64,000 bases of DNA from positions 1-64,000 of the forward strand of contig DAOPJM010000001.1 of the NCBI GenBank assembly GCA_035399665.1, in the 5' to 3' direction. Both the position numbers and the translations under genes were made by a program. The notes below the pieces were generated by a model that was not told the DNA's origin, did no database searches, and saw only the letters and a program-made list of their open reading frames with translations. The DNA is from DAOPJM01 sp035399665 (GTDB lineage: Bacteria > Bacillota > Clostridia > Christensenellales > CAG-138). Shown here in pieces: positions 47,229 through 56,465 of the stretch (positions are counted from its first letter, which is position 1; each line of letters begins with the position of its first letter).

Positions 47229-48497
47229 ATGAGTAAGAAGACGCATAAACAAAAGGGCTTGATTCCGATGTTCCAAGAGACTTGGCGCAAGGTCAAGGCT
47301 TTTGTTGTGAGCATACCGGACAGGCTTCAAAAGCTTAATCTCACGCTCAGACGGATAATTGTCCTGGCGGCGTGCTTGATTGCGATAGCAATACCAACAC
47401 TTATCATAGCAGCAATAGTAGGAGCCGCAAACGCAAAGGCAATGGCGGCCGAACCCGCCCCCACACAGATCGCTCTGCCGTCGGCAACGAGCGTTGTTCC
47501 ACCGGTCACGCCCACGCCTACGACGCAGCCCACCAAGGAGGACGGAAACACCTATGCTCCGGACGAAACCTTGGAGCCGACGCCGTACGCGAGTGCTGTC
47601 AAGGTGCTTCAAAAGCGTGACGAGTGCGCGGAGGTCGCGGTTCTGCAATCGCGGCTTATGGAGCTTGGCTATCTTGATATAGACGAGCCTACAAACTATT
47701 TCGGAACCGGTACCGAATATGCCGTGAAGCTGTTTCAGCGTCAGCATGAGCTTCAGATAGACGGCATAGCGGGAGAACAGACCCAAGCCATTTTGTTTTC
47801 GGACGAGGCGCAGAAGTACTTTCTCAAAGAGGGCGCGGAGGGCGACGACGTAAAGATGCTTCAGAAGAAGCTGAACGAATTAGGCTATCTCGATGAAGCG
47901 GACATCGACAGCGTGTATGGCGCCGCTACCATCTCGGCGGTCAAGAGGTTCCAAAAGCGCAACCATCTGACGGATGACGGGCTTGCGGGAGAAAAGACCC
48001 TTGAGGTGATGTATTCCGACGATGCCGTAATCTCCTACGAGCTGTATAAGCAGCAGCAGGCGGAAGCGGCGAAGAAGACGGAGGAGGTAAAGGAGGAGGA
48101 GAAGAATACTCCCACGCATAAGGAGCGCTTCCTCACCGCCGCCAAGTCCAAGCTCGGATGTGAGTATGTATTGGGCGATTCGGGGCCTGACACCTTCGAC
48201 TGTTCGGGATTCGTGTATTGGTGTCTGAGGCAGGCGGGCGTGTCCTGCAAGCGGCTGAACGCTTCGGGCTTCTCCGGCAAGTCTGATTGGACGAAGATCA
48301 CAGACATAGACGATTTACAGAAGGGCGATATAATCTTCTACCGCTCCGATGAAAGCGACAGGGTCTCCCATTGCGGCATATATGTGGGCAGCAATCAGAT
48401 GATAGACGCGTCATCGGGCAACGGCAAGGTCGTGCGCCGCAGTCTTTCAAGCTATTGGAAACGCAACTTCGTGTGCGCAAGAAGACCTTGGAAATAA
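47229..48497 (+). CDS. Cell-wall endopeptidase: two peptidoglycan-binding domains plus NlpC/P60
   Basis: Membrane-anchored hydrolase that cuts stem peptides of peptidoglycan. 422 residues: a basic N-terminus, one helix (about 43-67), a P/T-rich linker (about 75-120), and two PG_binding_1 domains (about 125-185: VAVLQSRLMELGYLD, FQRQHELQIDGIAGEQT; about 200-262: VKMLQKKLNELGYLD, FQKRNHLTDDGLAGEKT). A Q/A/K/E-rich helical linker leads to an NlpC/P60 domain with C325 (FDCSGFVYW) and H381 (SHCGIYVG). There is no Shine-Dalgarno before ATG 47229; an alternative start is ATG 47268. Located after the mre-PBP2 genes, which fits wall remodelling during elongation, but it has its own promoter and terminator. 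Confidence 0.92.
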   Translation: MSKKTHKQKGLIPMFQETWRKVKAFVVSIPDRLQKLNLTLRRIIVLAACLIAIAIPTLIIAAIVGAANAKAMAAEPAPTQIALPSATSVVPPVTPTPTTQPTKEDGNTYAPDETLEPTPYASAVKVLQKRDECAEVAVLQSRLMELGYLDIDEPTNYFGTGTEYAVKLFQRQHELQIDGIAGEQTQAILFSDEAQKYFLKEGAEGDDVKMLQKKLNELGYLDEADIDSVYGAATISAVKRFQKRNHLTDDGLAGEKTLEVMYSDDAVISYELYKQQQAEAAKKTEEVKEEEKNTPTHKERFLTAAKSKLGCEYVLGDSGPDTFDCSGFVYWCLRQAGVSCKRLNASGFSGKSDWTKITDIDDLQKGDIIFYRSDESDRVSHCGIYVGSNQMIDASSGNGKVVRRSLSSYWKRNFVCARRPWK

Positions 48498-48550
48498 GGC
48501 GGGTTTCCCGCATAAAATGCAGTGTACGAAATAACAACAGGTAAATAATT

Positions 48551-48586
48551 AAGGCGGCTTTGATGATAGCAGAGCCGCCTTTTCAT
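48551..48586 (+). terminator. Terminator of the NlpC/P60 gene
   Basis: AAGGCGGCT (48551-48559) pairs with AGCCGCCTT (48573-48581), then TTCATT. Confidence 0.8.
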
Positions 48587-48611
48587 TGGAGCTTTAGCCG
48601 CTCTAAAAACC

Positions 48612-48711
48612 NNNNNNNNNNNNNNNNNNNNNNNNNNNNNNNNNNNNNNNNNNNNNNNNNNNNNNNNNNNNNNNNNNNNNNNNNNNNNNNNNNNNNNNNN
48701 NNNNNNNNNNN
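48612..48711. other. Assembly gap, 100 N, with duplicated flanks
   Basis: Exactly 100 N. The 20 bases before it (48592-48611) are repeated directly after it (48712-48731). Confidence 0.95.
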
Positions 48712-48756
48712 CTTTAGCCGCTCTAAAAACCCATCCCGTATTCGCCTTTCAACCCC

Positions 48757-48806
48757 CTCGTCATCCTTTGTCGCCCCGCTCCTCAGGATGACAACGGGGT
48801 TATAGC
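48757..48806 (+). repeat. Single REP-like repeat copy
   Basis: CGTCATCCTTTGTCGCC followed by CTCCTCAGGATGACAACG: an inverted pair of the same core as at 5.67-6.09 and 34.03-34.41 kb. The intergenic stretch 48587-48935 holds only the gap, this repeat and unremarkable sequence. Confidence 0.7.
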
Positions 48807-48935
48807 CGTTCACCGTGACCGCCATACAAGTCGAACGCTTATACACGCCTTATTTTACTTCGCAGCGGCATCACCGCAGTCCTTGCCGCTTCAAGGACTT
48901 TTTACAAGAACTTACTTATTTCTTACACGGACGTT

Positions 48936-48964
48936 TTGCATTGGAGGTCATACTATGGTATAAT
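48936..48964 (+). promoter_or_regulatory. Sigma-A promoter of glgP
   Basis: TTGCAT at 48936-48941, 17-bp spacer, TATAAT at 48959-48964. Rules out the in-frame starts upstream of about 48971. Confidence 0.75.
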
Positions 48965-49001
48965 AAATCGATTTTTCTCGATGAGGAGATATGGGCATAG
49001 G

Positions 49002-51371
49002 ATGCAAATTGAAGGAATTATGGACAAGATCGAGCTCGAGCTGATGCGCAGACATCAGACCTCGCTCAGTGAAGCTACCGTTCATCAGCTTCATAACGCC
49101 CTTTCAGCGGTCGTTATGGATACCATCGCCGATACTTGGTACGAGAGCCGCCATGCGCATGAGCGCGTACGCGGCGCGTATTATTTTTCGGCGGAATACC
49201 TGATAGGGCGCATGATTTACAACAATCTCTACGCGTTGGACGTACTTGACGACGTCAAGGAAGCGTTTTTGTCAAAGGGCTTAAACCTTGCGGATTTCGA
49301 GGAGATAGACGATCCCGCGCTCGGCAACGGCGGCCTTGGCAGGCTTGCGGCCTGCTTCCTCGATTCCGCCGCGACGCACGACCTTCCGCTTGACGGCTAT
49401 GGCCTGCGATACAAGTACGGCCTGTTCAAGCAGAGCTTTAGAGACGGCTATCAGGTCGAGAAGGCCGATGATTGGCAGCGCTACGGCGATCCCTGGAGCC
49501 GCCGCCGCGACACCCACGAGGTGCTTGTCACCTTCGCTGACCGCACCGTCAGAGCGGTTCCCTACGACATCCCCGTTATCGGCTATCACACCGGCAACAT
49601 CGGGACGCTGCGCCTTTGGGAGAGCGAGGCCATTCAGGATTTTGACTTCCAACTCTTTAACGATCAAGAGTATGTTCTTGCCGTCAAGGAAAAGAACGCT
49701 GTCGAGGACATCACGAGGGTGCTTTACCCGAACGACACCACAAGGGAGGGCAAAAAGCTGCGCTTAAGGCAGCAGTACTTCCTCTCATCGGCGTCATTGC
49801 AGGATTTGCTGTTCCGCTTCAAGCGCGAGAACATCCCGATAGAGCGTTTTGCGGAGCATAACGCTATTCAGCTCAACGACACACATCCGGTTATCAGCAT
49901 ACCCGAACTCATTCGTCTGCTGATGAAGGAGGGGCTTGACTTCGACAAGTCTTTTGCGATAGCGTCGCAGACCTTCGCCTTCACCAATCACACGGTAATG
50001 AGCGAGGCTTTGGAGAAGTGGGACGCGGGTCTTATGCAGGAGCTTCTGCCTGAGGTGTTCGACATCGTCTACCGCATCAACGCCAAGCTTTGCGGCGAGC
50101 TTATGTCCAAGGGCATGGATTGCGGCAGCGTGGCCATCATCCAAGGCGAGAAGGTTCACATGGCCAACCTTGCCTGCTATTGCTCAAAGTACATCAACGG
50201 CGTCGCGGAGATTCACACGAACATCCTAAAGACCGATGTGCTGAAGGACTGGTATAACCTCTATCCCGACCGCTTCCAGAACAAGACCAACGGAATTACC
50301 CCGAGGCGCTGGCTGGGGTTGTGCAATCCCGAGCTTTCAGCGCTCATAGCCGCGAGGATAGGCGAGGGTTGGGTGACGGAGCTTGACGAGCTTACAAAGC
50401 TCAAGGCGTATATGTCCGACGATGACATAAGGGAGTTTGTCGCGGTCAAGCACAAGAAGAAGGAGCAGCTTTCAAAGCTCATTCTCCAACGCGAAGGGGT
50501 GGAGCTTCCGCCCGACTTTATGTTTGATGTACAGATTAAGCGTATGCATGAGTATAAGCGTCAGCTGCTGAACGCGTTCTCCATCATGGATATCTACTTC
50601 GGCATACTTGACGGCAGAATTACTAACTTTACGCCCACGGCTTTCATCTTCGGAGCCAAGGCCGCGCCCGGCTATATCAGAGCCAAGTCAATAATCAAGT
50701 ATATCAACACCATCGCGGAGCTTATCAACAACGACCCCAGGGTCAACGACGTCATGCGAGTGGTGTTTGTGCAGAACTACAATTGCTCCTACGCCGAGCA
50801 TATCATTCCCGCCGCCGACGTTTCCGAGCAGATATCCCCCGCGGGTACAGAGGCTTCGGGTACGGGCAATATGAAGCTGATGCTCAACGGCGCGGTAACA
50901 CTCGGCACCTATGACGGGGCGAACATTGAGATATTCGAGCATGCGGGTGAGGAGAACAACTATGTCTTTGGGTACAGGGTTGACGAGCTGAACAGACTGC
51001 GCGGGGTATACAACCCCAAGACGGTATACGACTATGAGGTCAGGGTAAGGCGCGTGGTTGATACGCTCATAGACGGAACCATAAGCGACGGCGGCACGGG
51101 CGTGTTCGCTGAGCTGCATCGCTCGCTGCTCTTTGGCAGCGGTTGGGAGAAACCCGACTATTACTTCACTCTCTTGGAGCTGCTGCCCTACATAGACGCC
51201 AAGATGAAGGTGAACCGCGATTATCGCGACATCCTTGCATTCTCAAGAAAATGTATGATGAACACCGCTTCGGCGGGGCCGTTCTCATCCGACAGGACGA
51301 TAAGGCAGTATGCGGACGAGATTTGGCATATTCGGAAGCTGCCCGAAATCAAGCCGCTGCGCCTGTTTTAG
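49002..51371 (+). CDS. glgP: Glycogen/starch/alpha-glucan phosphorylase
   Basis: Releases glucose-1-phosphate from the non-reducing ends of alpha-1,4-glucans. 789 residues: RGAYYFSAEYLIGRMIYNNL, DPALGNGGLGRLAACFLDSAATHDLP, AIQLNDTHPVISIPEL, and the pyridoxal-phosphate region ending EASGTGNMKLMLNGAVTLGTYDGANIEI (conserved glycine-rich block before and after the active-site Lys). The start is uncertain: the promoter excludes earlier codons. ATG 49002 lies 13 nt after AGGAG, and ATG 49020 lies 3 nt after GAAGGA; both are possible. No glgC/A/B nearby, so it may serve imported or stored glucan. Reserve mobilisation before sporulation is a plausible but unproven link. Confidence 0.96.
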   Translation: MQIEGIMDKIELELMRRHQTSLSEATVHQLHNALSAVVMDTIADTWYESRHAHERVRGAYYFSAEYLIGRMIYNNLYALDVLDDVKEAFLSKGLNLADFEEIDDPALGNGGLGRLAACFLDSAATHDLPLDGYGLRYKYGLFKQSFRDGYQVEKADDWQRYGDPWSRRRDTHEVLVTFADRTVRAVPYDIPVIGYHTGNIGTLRLWESEAIQDFDFQLFNDQEYVLAVKEKNAVEDITRVLYPNDTTREGKKLRLRQQYFLSSASLQDLLFRFKRENIPIERFAEHNAIQLNDTHPVISIPELIRLLMKEGLDFDKSFAIASQTFAFTNHTVMSEALEKWDAGLMQELLPEVFDIVYRINAKLCGELMSKGMDCGSVAIIQGEKVHMANLACYCSKYINGVAEIHTNILKTDVLKDWYNLYPDRFQNKTNGITPRRWLGLCNPELSALIAARIGEGWVTELDELTKLKAYMSDDDIREFVAVKHKKKEQLSKLILQREGVELPPDFMFDVQIKRMHEYKRQLLNAFSIMDIYFGILDGRITNFTPTAFIFGAKAAPGYIRAKSIIKYINTIAELINNDPRVNDVMRVVFVQNYNCSYAEHIIPAADVSEQISPAGTEASGTGNMKLMLNGAVTLGTYDGANIEIFEHAGEENNYVFGYRVDELNRLRGVYNPKTVYDYEVRVRRVVDTLIDGTISDGGTGVFAELHRSLLFGSGWEKPDYYFTLLELLPYIDAKMKVNRDYRDILAFSRKCMMNTASAGPFSSDRTIRQYADEIWHIRKLPEIKPLRLF

Positions 51372-51396
51372 GCAGCGGGGATAATACAGCTGTCGA

Positions 51397-51423
51397 GGGT
51401 CGGATGAGTCCGACCCTTTTTAT
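51397..51423 (+). terminator. Terminator of glgP
   Basis: AGGGTCGGA, TGAG loop, TCCGACCCT, then five T. Confidence 0.92.
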
Positions 51424-51504
51424 AGCGTTTAATTGTCAAAACTCGCCTATATGTGGATTTTTTGAAAAATCTAACTAAAAAAGCGAGCGATTTTGCCGGT
51501 TGTC

Positions 51505-51513
51505 TGCTATAAT
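51505..51513 (+). promoter_or_regulatory. Extended -10 promoter of the penicillin-binding protein gene
   Basis: TG-C-TATAAT at 51505-51513 with no convincing -35 at 17 bp; identical core to the mreC promoter. Confidence 0.55.
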
Positions 51514-51547
51514 GCAAAATGTATTCTTATATGAAAGGAGAACATTG

Positions 51548-53872
51548 TTGAAGCGATTAATCTGTGCGGCTTTGCTAATCTGTCTGCTTCTGCCCATATG
51601 CCTTGCGGGATGCGCGAATGATTACGGTTCGGGCAGCGAGGTTTGTCTGCGCTTTATCGAGCTGCTGTACGAGGGAGACTACGCCTCCGCGTATGAACTC
51701 ATAGATAACGACACGAAGAACCTGACGGGCGAAGCCACGACAAGGGGCGCCGCCATGATCTCCTATACGGAATTCGAAGCCAAGTATAAGAACATATTCG
51801 AGGCCATCAAGCTCACCGATATGAGCTATGTCATCAAGAACACCATAGACGGCCAGACTGCCGCGTCAGTCGATTACAGCGCGAGCTTTGTCACCGACAT
51901 GGTGGGAACGCTGAACTATGACTACACCCTAAACGCTCAGTACAAAAACGAACGTTGGAACATTATGTGGACGCCCGCTCACATCTTCCCCATGATGGAG
52001 TGGGGCGACAACATACTAAGCGGCGTCAACTACCCCTCAAGGGGTGAGATTTTCGATGCGGACGGCGAGCTTTTGGCGACCAACATGGCTCCGTTCACCG
52101 TTTACTGTACGCCGACAAAGATAGCCGCGGAGGACAAGGAAGCCTTTATCGAGGAGGTTCTTGCCATACAGGGCCTTGATCTTATAGGCTTGGAAGAAGC
52201 CGATGAGGAGCGTTATCTGCGCGACTTCGCAAACAGAACCAACCCCACAGTGGTCATAGCCATCATGTACCCCGACGAGGTGGACGACGCCCTGCGGGAG
52301 CGCATACTTGCCGTCAAGGGCTTGGGTATCGACACCAACGGCGCGTTGACCTCTACTGTGCTGCGTTACTATCCTTATGGGAACACGCTTTCACACATAC
52401 TGGGCTTTGCCAGCGTCATTCAAAAGGAGGACCTCAAGACCTTCGAGGAGGAGGGCAACGAGTTTTACGACGGCGACAGCTGGCTGGGGTACGCCGGATT
52501 GGAGCTTGAATACGAGGAGCTGCTTCGCGGTTCCAAGGGCGCTTACGCCTACATTCAGGGCATGGACGGTACCAACCGATTGACGCTTTACAACATACCT
52601 GCCGTGGATGGACAGGATTTGCATCTTTCGGTCAGCGTCAGCCTGCAGCAGCGCGTCGAGGACGTTGTAACCACCATAGACTTCGATGATAATGTGACGG
52701 GAACCGTAATAGTGATGAACCCCAAGACGGGTGAGGTACAGGCGATGTACTCTTGGCCCGACTATGACCCTAACGACTTCTCACGAGGCAACTACACCGA
52801 TGAGCAATGGACGGCCATGGAGCATGACCCGCAAACCCCGCTGCTGAACAGGGCGATACAGGGTTTGTATCCTCCGGGATCGACCTTCAAAACCATAACC
52901 GCCGCCGCGCTGCTTGAAACCGACACCTTCACAATTGACACCCTGTTCCCGGAGAGCAGCGAAACGGTCAAGTGGGATGTTTGGTATCCTTCGGCGGGCG
53001 GCGAGTTCGCGTACACCGGAATAACTCAGGTTACAAGGACGAGGAACACAAACCGTCATACGCCGATGAATATGTCTTCGAGTATCATAGACTCGGACAA
53101 CCTTTACTTCGCTTACGGCGCGCTAAAGATGGGCTGGGAGGTATTCACAAAATATCTTGCCGGAATAGGCATGACCGAGTCAATACCCTTTGATGAATTA
53201 GGGACTCAGCCCGCGCAGATATACAACGCTGCGACCGAGGTCAACACCGGCACGGCGATGGACTACTTCAAGCTTGCCGCTTCGGGCTACGGTCAGGGCG
53301 AAATACTGATAACGCCGCTGCAGCTTGCAAGCTATCTCTCATGCTTTGCAAATGACGGCAACGTCATGGTACCCTATATTGTGGATTCAATATGGCAGGC
53401 GTCGGGCGTTGACTACAAGATGGTAGAGGAGCATGAGGTAAGCATATGGAAGACCGTTTGCAGCAAGTGGACGGCCGACACCATAGCTTCGATGATGGCT
53501 GACGTGTGCAAGCCCGCCGAGGAACACGGCGGCACAGGCAAGTACCTGAGGGTGTTCAGCTACAAGTGTGCGGGCAAGACAGGCACCGCTGAAATCGGCA
53601 AGAGCTTGGGCGAAAACAGCAGCGACAAAGAAAAGGAGCTTGCTTGGTTCATAGCCTATCGCTATACCAACAAGGATGGTACGCCGGTGGCCGACGAGGA
53701 TCAGAGGCTTGTGCTTGTAATGCTTGAGATATCGCCAGAGTCGGTTTCGACAAACTATGCCGACACCAAGTCAGAGTATGCCCTGATGAAATTCCTGATA
53801 ATGCAGGAGCTTTTGAAGGACGACGGGCTGACAGAGAAGCCCTACACCGAGGATATCATGAACAAGGGCTGA
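51548..53872 (+). CDS. Lipoprotein class B penicillin-binding protein with MecA_N-type domain
   Basis: Peptidoglycan transpeptidase. 774 residues from TTG 51548 (AAAGGAG seven bases upstream). The lipoprotein signal with PICLAGC gives Cys22, so it is lipid-anchored rather than held by an N-terminal helix. Next comes an NTF2-like MecA_N domain (about 32-150, ending in YKNERWNIMWTPAHIFPMM), a dimer domain (YPSRGEIFDADGELLATNM) and a transpeptidase domain with S445 (GSTFKT), S516-D-N and K677-T-G-T-A-E. The architecture matches Bacillus PBP3/PBP2a-like proteins, some of which have low beta-lactam affinity; resistance cannot be inferred. An imperfect hairpin lies 53879-53903, then murG, so partial co-transcription with murG is possible. 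Confidence 0.92.
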   Translation: MKRLICAALLICLLLPICLAGCANDYGSGSEVCLRFIELLYEGDYASAYELIDNDTKNLTGEATTRGAAMISYTEFEAKYKNIFEAIKLTDMSYVIKNTIDGQTAASVDYSASFVTDMVGTLNYDYTLNAQYKNERWNIMWTPAHIFPMMEWGDNILSGVNYPSRGEIFDADGELLATNMAPFTVYCTPTKIAAEDKEAFIEEVLAIQGLDLIGLEEADEERYLRDFANRTNPTVVIAIMYPDEVDDALRERILAVKGLGIDTNGALTSTVLRYYPYGNTLSHILGFASVIQKEDLKTFEEEGNEFYDGDSWLGYAGLELEYEELLRGSKGAYAYIQGMDGTNRLTLYNIPAVDGQDLHLSVSVSLQQRVEDVVTTIDFDDNVTGTVIVMNPKTGEVQAMYSWPDYDPNDFSRGNYTDEQWTAMEHDPQTPLLNRAIQGLYPPGSTFKTITAAALLETDTFTIDTLFPESSETVKWDVWYPSAGGEFAYTGITQVTRTRNTNRHTPMNMSSSIIDSDNLYFAYGALKMGWEVFTKYLAGIGMTESIPFDELGTQPAQIYNAATEVNTGTAMDYFKLAASGYGQGEILITPLQLASYLSCFANDGNVMVPYIVDSIWQASGVDYKMVEEHEVSIWKTVCSKWTADTIASMMADVCKPAEEHGGTGKYLRVFSYKCAGKTGTAEIGKSLGENSSDKEKELAWFIAYRYTNKDGTPVADEDQRLVLVMLEISPESVSTNYADTKSEYALMKFLIMQELLKDDGLTEKPYTEDIMNKG

Positions 53873-53964
53873 GCGATAAACGCCGCAAGCTCAAGGCGGC
53901 GTTGCTTCAGAGTAAAACGGTAGCAACGGCGGCGTTCGCCGCATAGGATACACGGGGGGAGAAA

Positions 53965-55029
53965 ATGAAAACGATAGTATTTACGGGCGGGGGGACCGCC
54001 GGACACGTCACGCCCAATCTGGCGCTCATAGAGCGACTGGACAGGAGCGAATGGAATATTCACTATATCGGCACCGCGGACGGCATAGAGGCAAAGCTCA
54101 TCGCCGACTGCAAGGGCATAGATTATCACGCCGTGGCTTGGGGCAAGCTTCGGCGTTACTTCAGCGTAAAGAACTTTACCGACCCCTTCCGCGTGATAAA
54201 GGGCTATTTTCAGTCGGTGAAGATAATGAAGGACGTCAAGCCTGACGTGCTGTTCTCAAAGGGCGGCTATGTATCCGTGCCTGTCGTTATGGCGGCAAGG
54301 GGAAAATGCCCTGTGATTGTGCATGAATCGGACTTCTCACCGGGGCTTGCAAACCGAATCGCCTCCAAATTCGCCGACACCGTATGCGTGTCCTTCCGCG
54401 ATACGCTTGACAAGGTGCCAAAGAACAAGGGAGTGTATACGGGAACGCCCATTCGCAGCCGCCTGTTCACGGGCGACAGGGCAAGGGCACTCAAAATGAC
54501 GGGTCTTTCGGGCGAAAAGCCCGTGCTGCTCATGATGGGCGGAAGCACGGGAGCGGTCGCGGTCAACGAAAAGCTAAGGCATGCTTTGCCTTTGATACTG
54601 AAGGACTTCGACGTAGTACATCTTACGGGCAAGGGCAATCAAAAGCCCGAGCTTGAGACAAAGGGCTATGTGCAGTATGAGTATATCAACGAGGAGCTGC
54701 CCGACCTCTTTGCACTTGCGGACATAGTGCTTTCAAGGGCGGGCGCGAACGCCGTGTTCGAGCTTGTCGCCCTGCATAAGCCCGCGCTGTATATTCCGCT
54801 GCCGCTTGAAGCGAGCCGAGGAGATCAGATACTAAACGCCAATTACTGCTGTCAGCATGGCTATGGCTTAGTGCTTATGCAGAGCGAGACCAACGACGAG
54901 ACGCTAACACGCGCACTGTCAGAGCTGTACAACAAGCGTGACAGCTTCGTTTCAGCCATGAAACAGAGCGGAGGCTCGGACGCTGCGGACAATATTCTGA
55001 AACTAATTTTTAAGGCGGCAAAGGTATGA
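53965..55029 (+). CDS. murG: UDP-GlcNAc:lipid I GlcNAc transferase MurG
   Basis: Adds N-acetylglucosamine to lipid I to form lipid II at the inner face of the membrane. 354 residues: N-terminal glycine loop FTGGGTAGHVTPNLALIERL, the second loop FSKGGYVSVPVVMAA, HESDFSPGLANRIAS, and the C-terminal donor site MMGGSTGAVAVNEKLRHAL, VLSRAGANAVFELVALHKPALYIPLPLEASRGDQ (usually ...GNHQ). Preceded by GGGGGGAGAAA. Outside the usual mur/fts cluster. Its stop overlaps the methyltransferase start by 4 bp (ATGA). Confidence 0.96.
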   Translation: MKTIVFTGGGTAGHVTPNLALIERLDRSEWNIHYIGTADGIEAKLIADCKGIDYHAVAWGKLRRYFSVKNFTDPFRVIKGYFQSVKIMKDVKPDVLFSKGGYVSVPVVMAARGKCPVIVHESDFSPGLANRIASKFADTVCVSFRDTLDKVPKNKGVYTGTPIRSRLFTGDRARALKMTGLSGEKPVLLMMGGSTGAVAVNEKLRHALPLILKDFDVVHLTGKGNQKPELETKGYVQYEYINEELPDLFALADIVLSRAGANAVFELVALHKPALYIPLPLEASRGDQILNANYCCQHGYGLVLMQSETNDETLTRALSELYNKRDSFVSAMKQSGGSDAADNILKLIFKAAKV

Positions 55030-56429
55030 ACGATATAGAGAATCCAAAGGACGCCGCGCTCGGCGAGTTTCTGTCGGAAAAGGTCAAGCAGGCGCGAACC
55101 AAGCTGGGCAAGGAAGAAGTCCTGCACGAGATAGGCGACGCGGAGCTGCTCAGGTCATGCTGCAAGCATAATGACCCCAAGGTACGCAAGAACGCATATC
55201 GTCTTATCGGGGCGTTGGAAAGCGCGGAATGCGCGAGCTGCCTGAAGGAAGCCCTAAAAAGCGAGACAACCCTGTATGCCATTCCGAGTCTTATCTTGGC
55301 GTTGGGCAAGCTCAACGAGGTGGACGCGGTGCGCGAGTATGTCCCGCCCGTGTCAACGGGCATTGAGACGGACAAGCATATAGCCGAGATCACAGAGGCC
55401 AAGAAGAAGGCGCTCCAACGGAGCGATAAGCCTGACATGACCATGATAACGAGTCTGTCGGAGGCTGAAACCTTCATTTGCGTTGCGCCGCAGGGCATGG
55501 AAAGCATATTGACCGAGGAGCTTTGCGAGCTTGGCTTTGAACCTAAGACGGTGCAAGGTCAGGTGATGGTCAAAACTGCCGAGGTCGCCGCGCTGAACCG
55601 TGCAAGCTGTATGTGTGAAGCGTTGATACCTGTGGCAAAGGGGATTGCTCAAACCCCTGAGGAGATTGCGGCGGCGGTGAAGGACAAGCTAAACTGTCCG
55701 TACAGGATAGAGCTGCGCGGCTACACCAAGGACAGGGCGAAGCTCATCAGGAGGGTCAGCGAGGCCATAGGCGGCGACAACAACCCGTCCAACTACGAGC
55801 GGGAGCTGCGTATAGTCTGCGATCTTGACAGGGCGGATTTGTACATACGCCTGTGGAACGTGGTTGATACGCGATACCCTTGGCGTGTGAATACTATACC
55901 CGCGTCGATGAGCGCCGCAAACGCCGCGGCCTTGGTACGATATGCGCACAGGTTTGAGCGCACGGAGTACCCGTCAGTGCTCGATCCCTTCTGCGGCAGC
56001 GGCACGCTGCTGTTCGCAAGGGCGGCATTGTCACCGTGCAGAGGTCTGCTCGGAGTGGATAAGAGCGGTTCGGCGGTATCGCTTGCGCGAAAGAACGCGG
56101 AGGCGGGGCGTGTCAAGGCAAGCTTCATTTGCAAGGATGCTACTAAGTTTCTCCCGCGTGACGGCTTCGACCTTGTGCTTGCCAACCTGCCGTTTGGCAA
56201 CAGGGTCGGAACGCACCAGAGCAACCGCGATTTGTACCGCGCCTTTTTGCGCGTGCTTCCGAGCCTTTTGCGCCCTAACGGTATCGCCGCGCTTTATACC
56301 ATGGAATACCACCTGCTTGAGCGCTGTCTTGAGCGCGAGAAGGGACTTCGTCAGGTTGACGTCATGCGCACTGAGGCGGGCGGGCTTTTCCCTTGGATAT
56401 TTATAATTGACAAAGCAGATAATGATTGA
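55026..56429 (+). CDS. RNA methyltransferase with HEAT-like N-terminus and THUMP-like middle (TrmN/RlmL class)
   Basis: 467 residues. Residues about 25-110 resemble a HEAT repeat pair (LLRSCCKHNDPKVRKNAYRLIGALES, LKSETTLYAIPSLILALGKL). About 145-250 resembles a THUMP/ferredoxin-like RNA-binding part (ETFICVAPQGMESILTEELCELG). The C-terminal Rossmann methyltransferase has DPFCGSGTLLFARA (SAM site near 320), GVDKSGSAVSLARKNAEAG and the catalytic NLPFG (near 387), as in N2-guanosine methyltransferases of tRNA or 23S rRNA. The HEAT extension is unusual for this class. It overlaps murG by 4 bp and precedes metG by 36 bp, so it is in a translation/cell-wall operon. Confidence 0.83.
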   Translation: MNDIENPKDAALGEFLSEKVKQARTKLGKEEVLHEIGDAELLRSCCKHNDPKVRKNAYRLIGALESAECASCLKEALKSETTLYAIPSLILALGKLNEVDAVREYVPPVSTGIETDKHIAEITEAKKKALQRSDKPDMTMITSLSEAETFICVAPQGMESILTEELCELGFEPKTVQGQVMVKTAEVAALNRASCMCEALIPVAKGIAQTPEEIAAAVKDKLNCPYRIELRGYTKDRAKLIRRVSEAIGGDNNPSNYERELRIVCDLDRADLYIRLWNVVDTRYPWRVNTIPASMSAANAAALVRYAHRFERTEYPSVLDPFCGSGTLLFARAALSPCRGLLGVDKSGSAVSLARKNAEAGRVKASFICKDATKFLPRDGFDLVLANLPFGNRVGTHQSNRDLYRAFLRVLPSLLRPNGIAALYTMEYHLLERCLEREKGLRQVDVMRTEAGGLFPWIFIIDKADND

Positions 56430-56465
56430 TAAAATAACCTTTTGATTGACAACACGGAGGACAGC

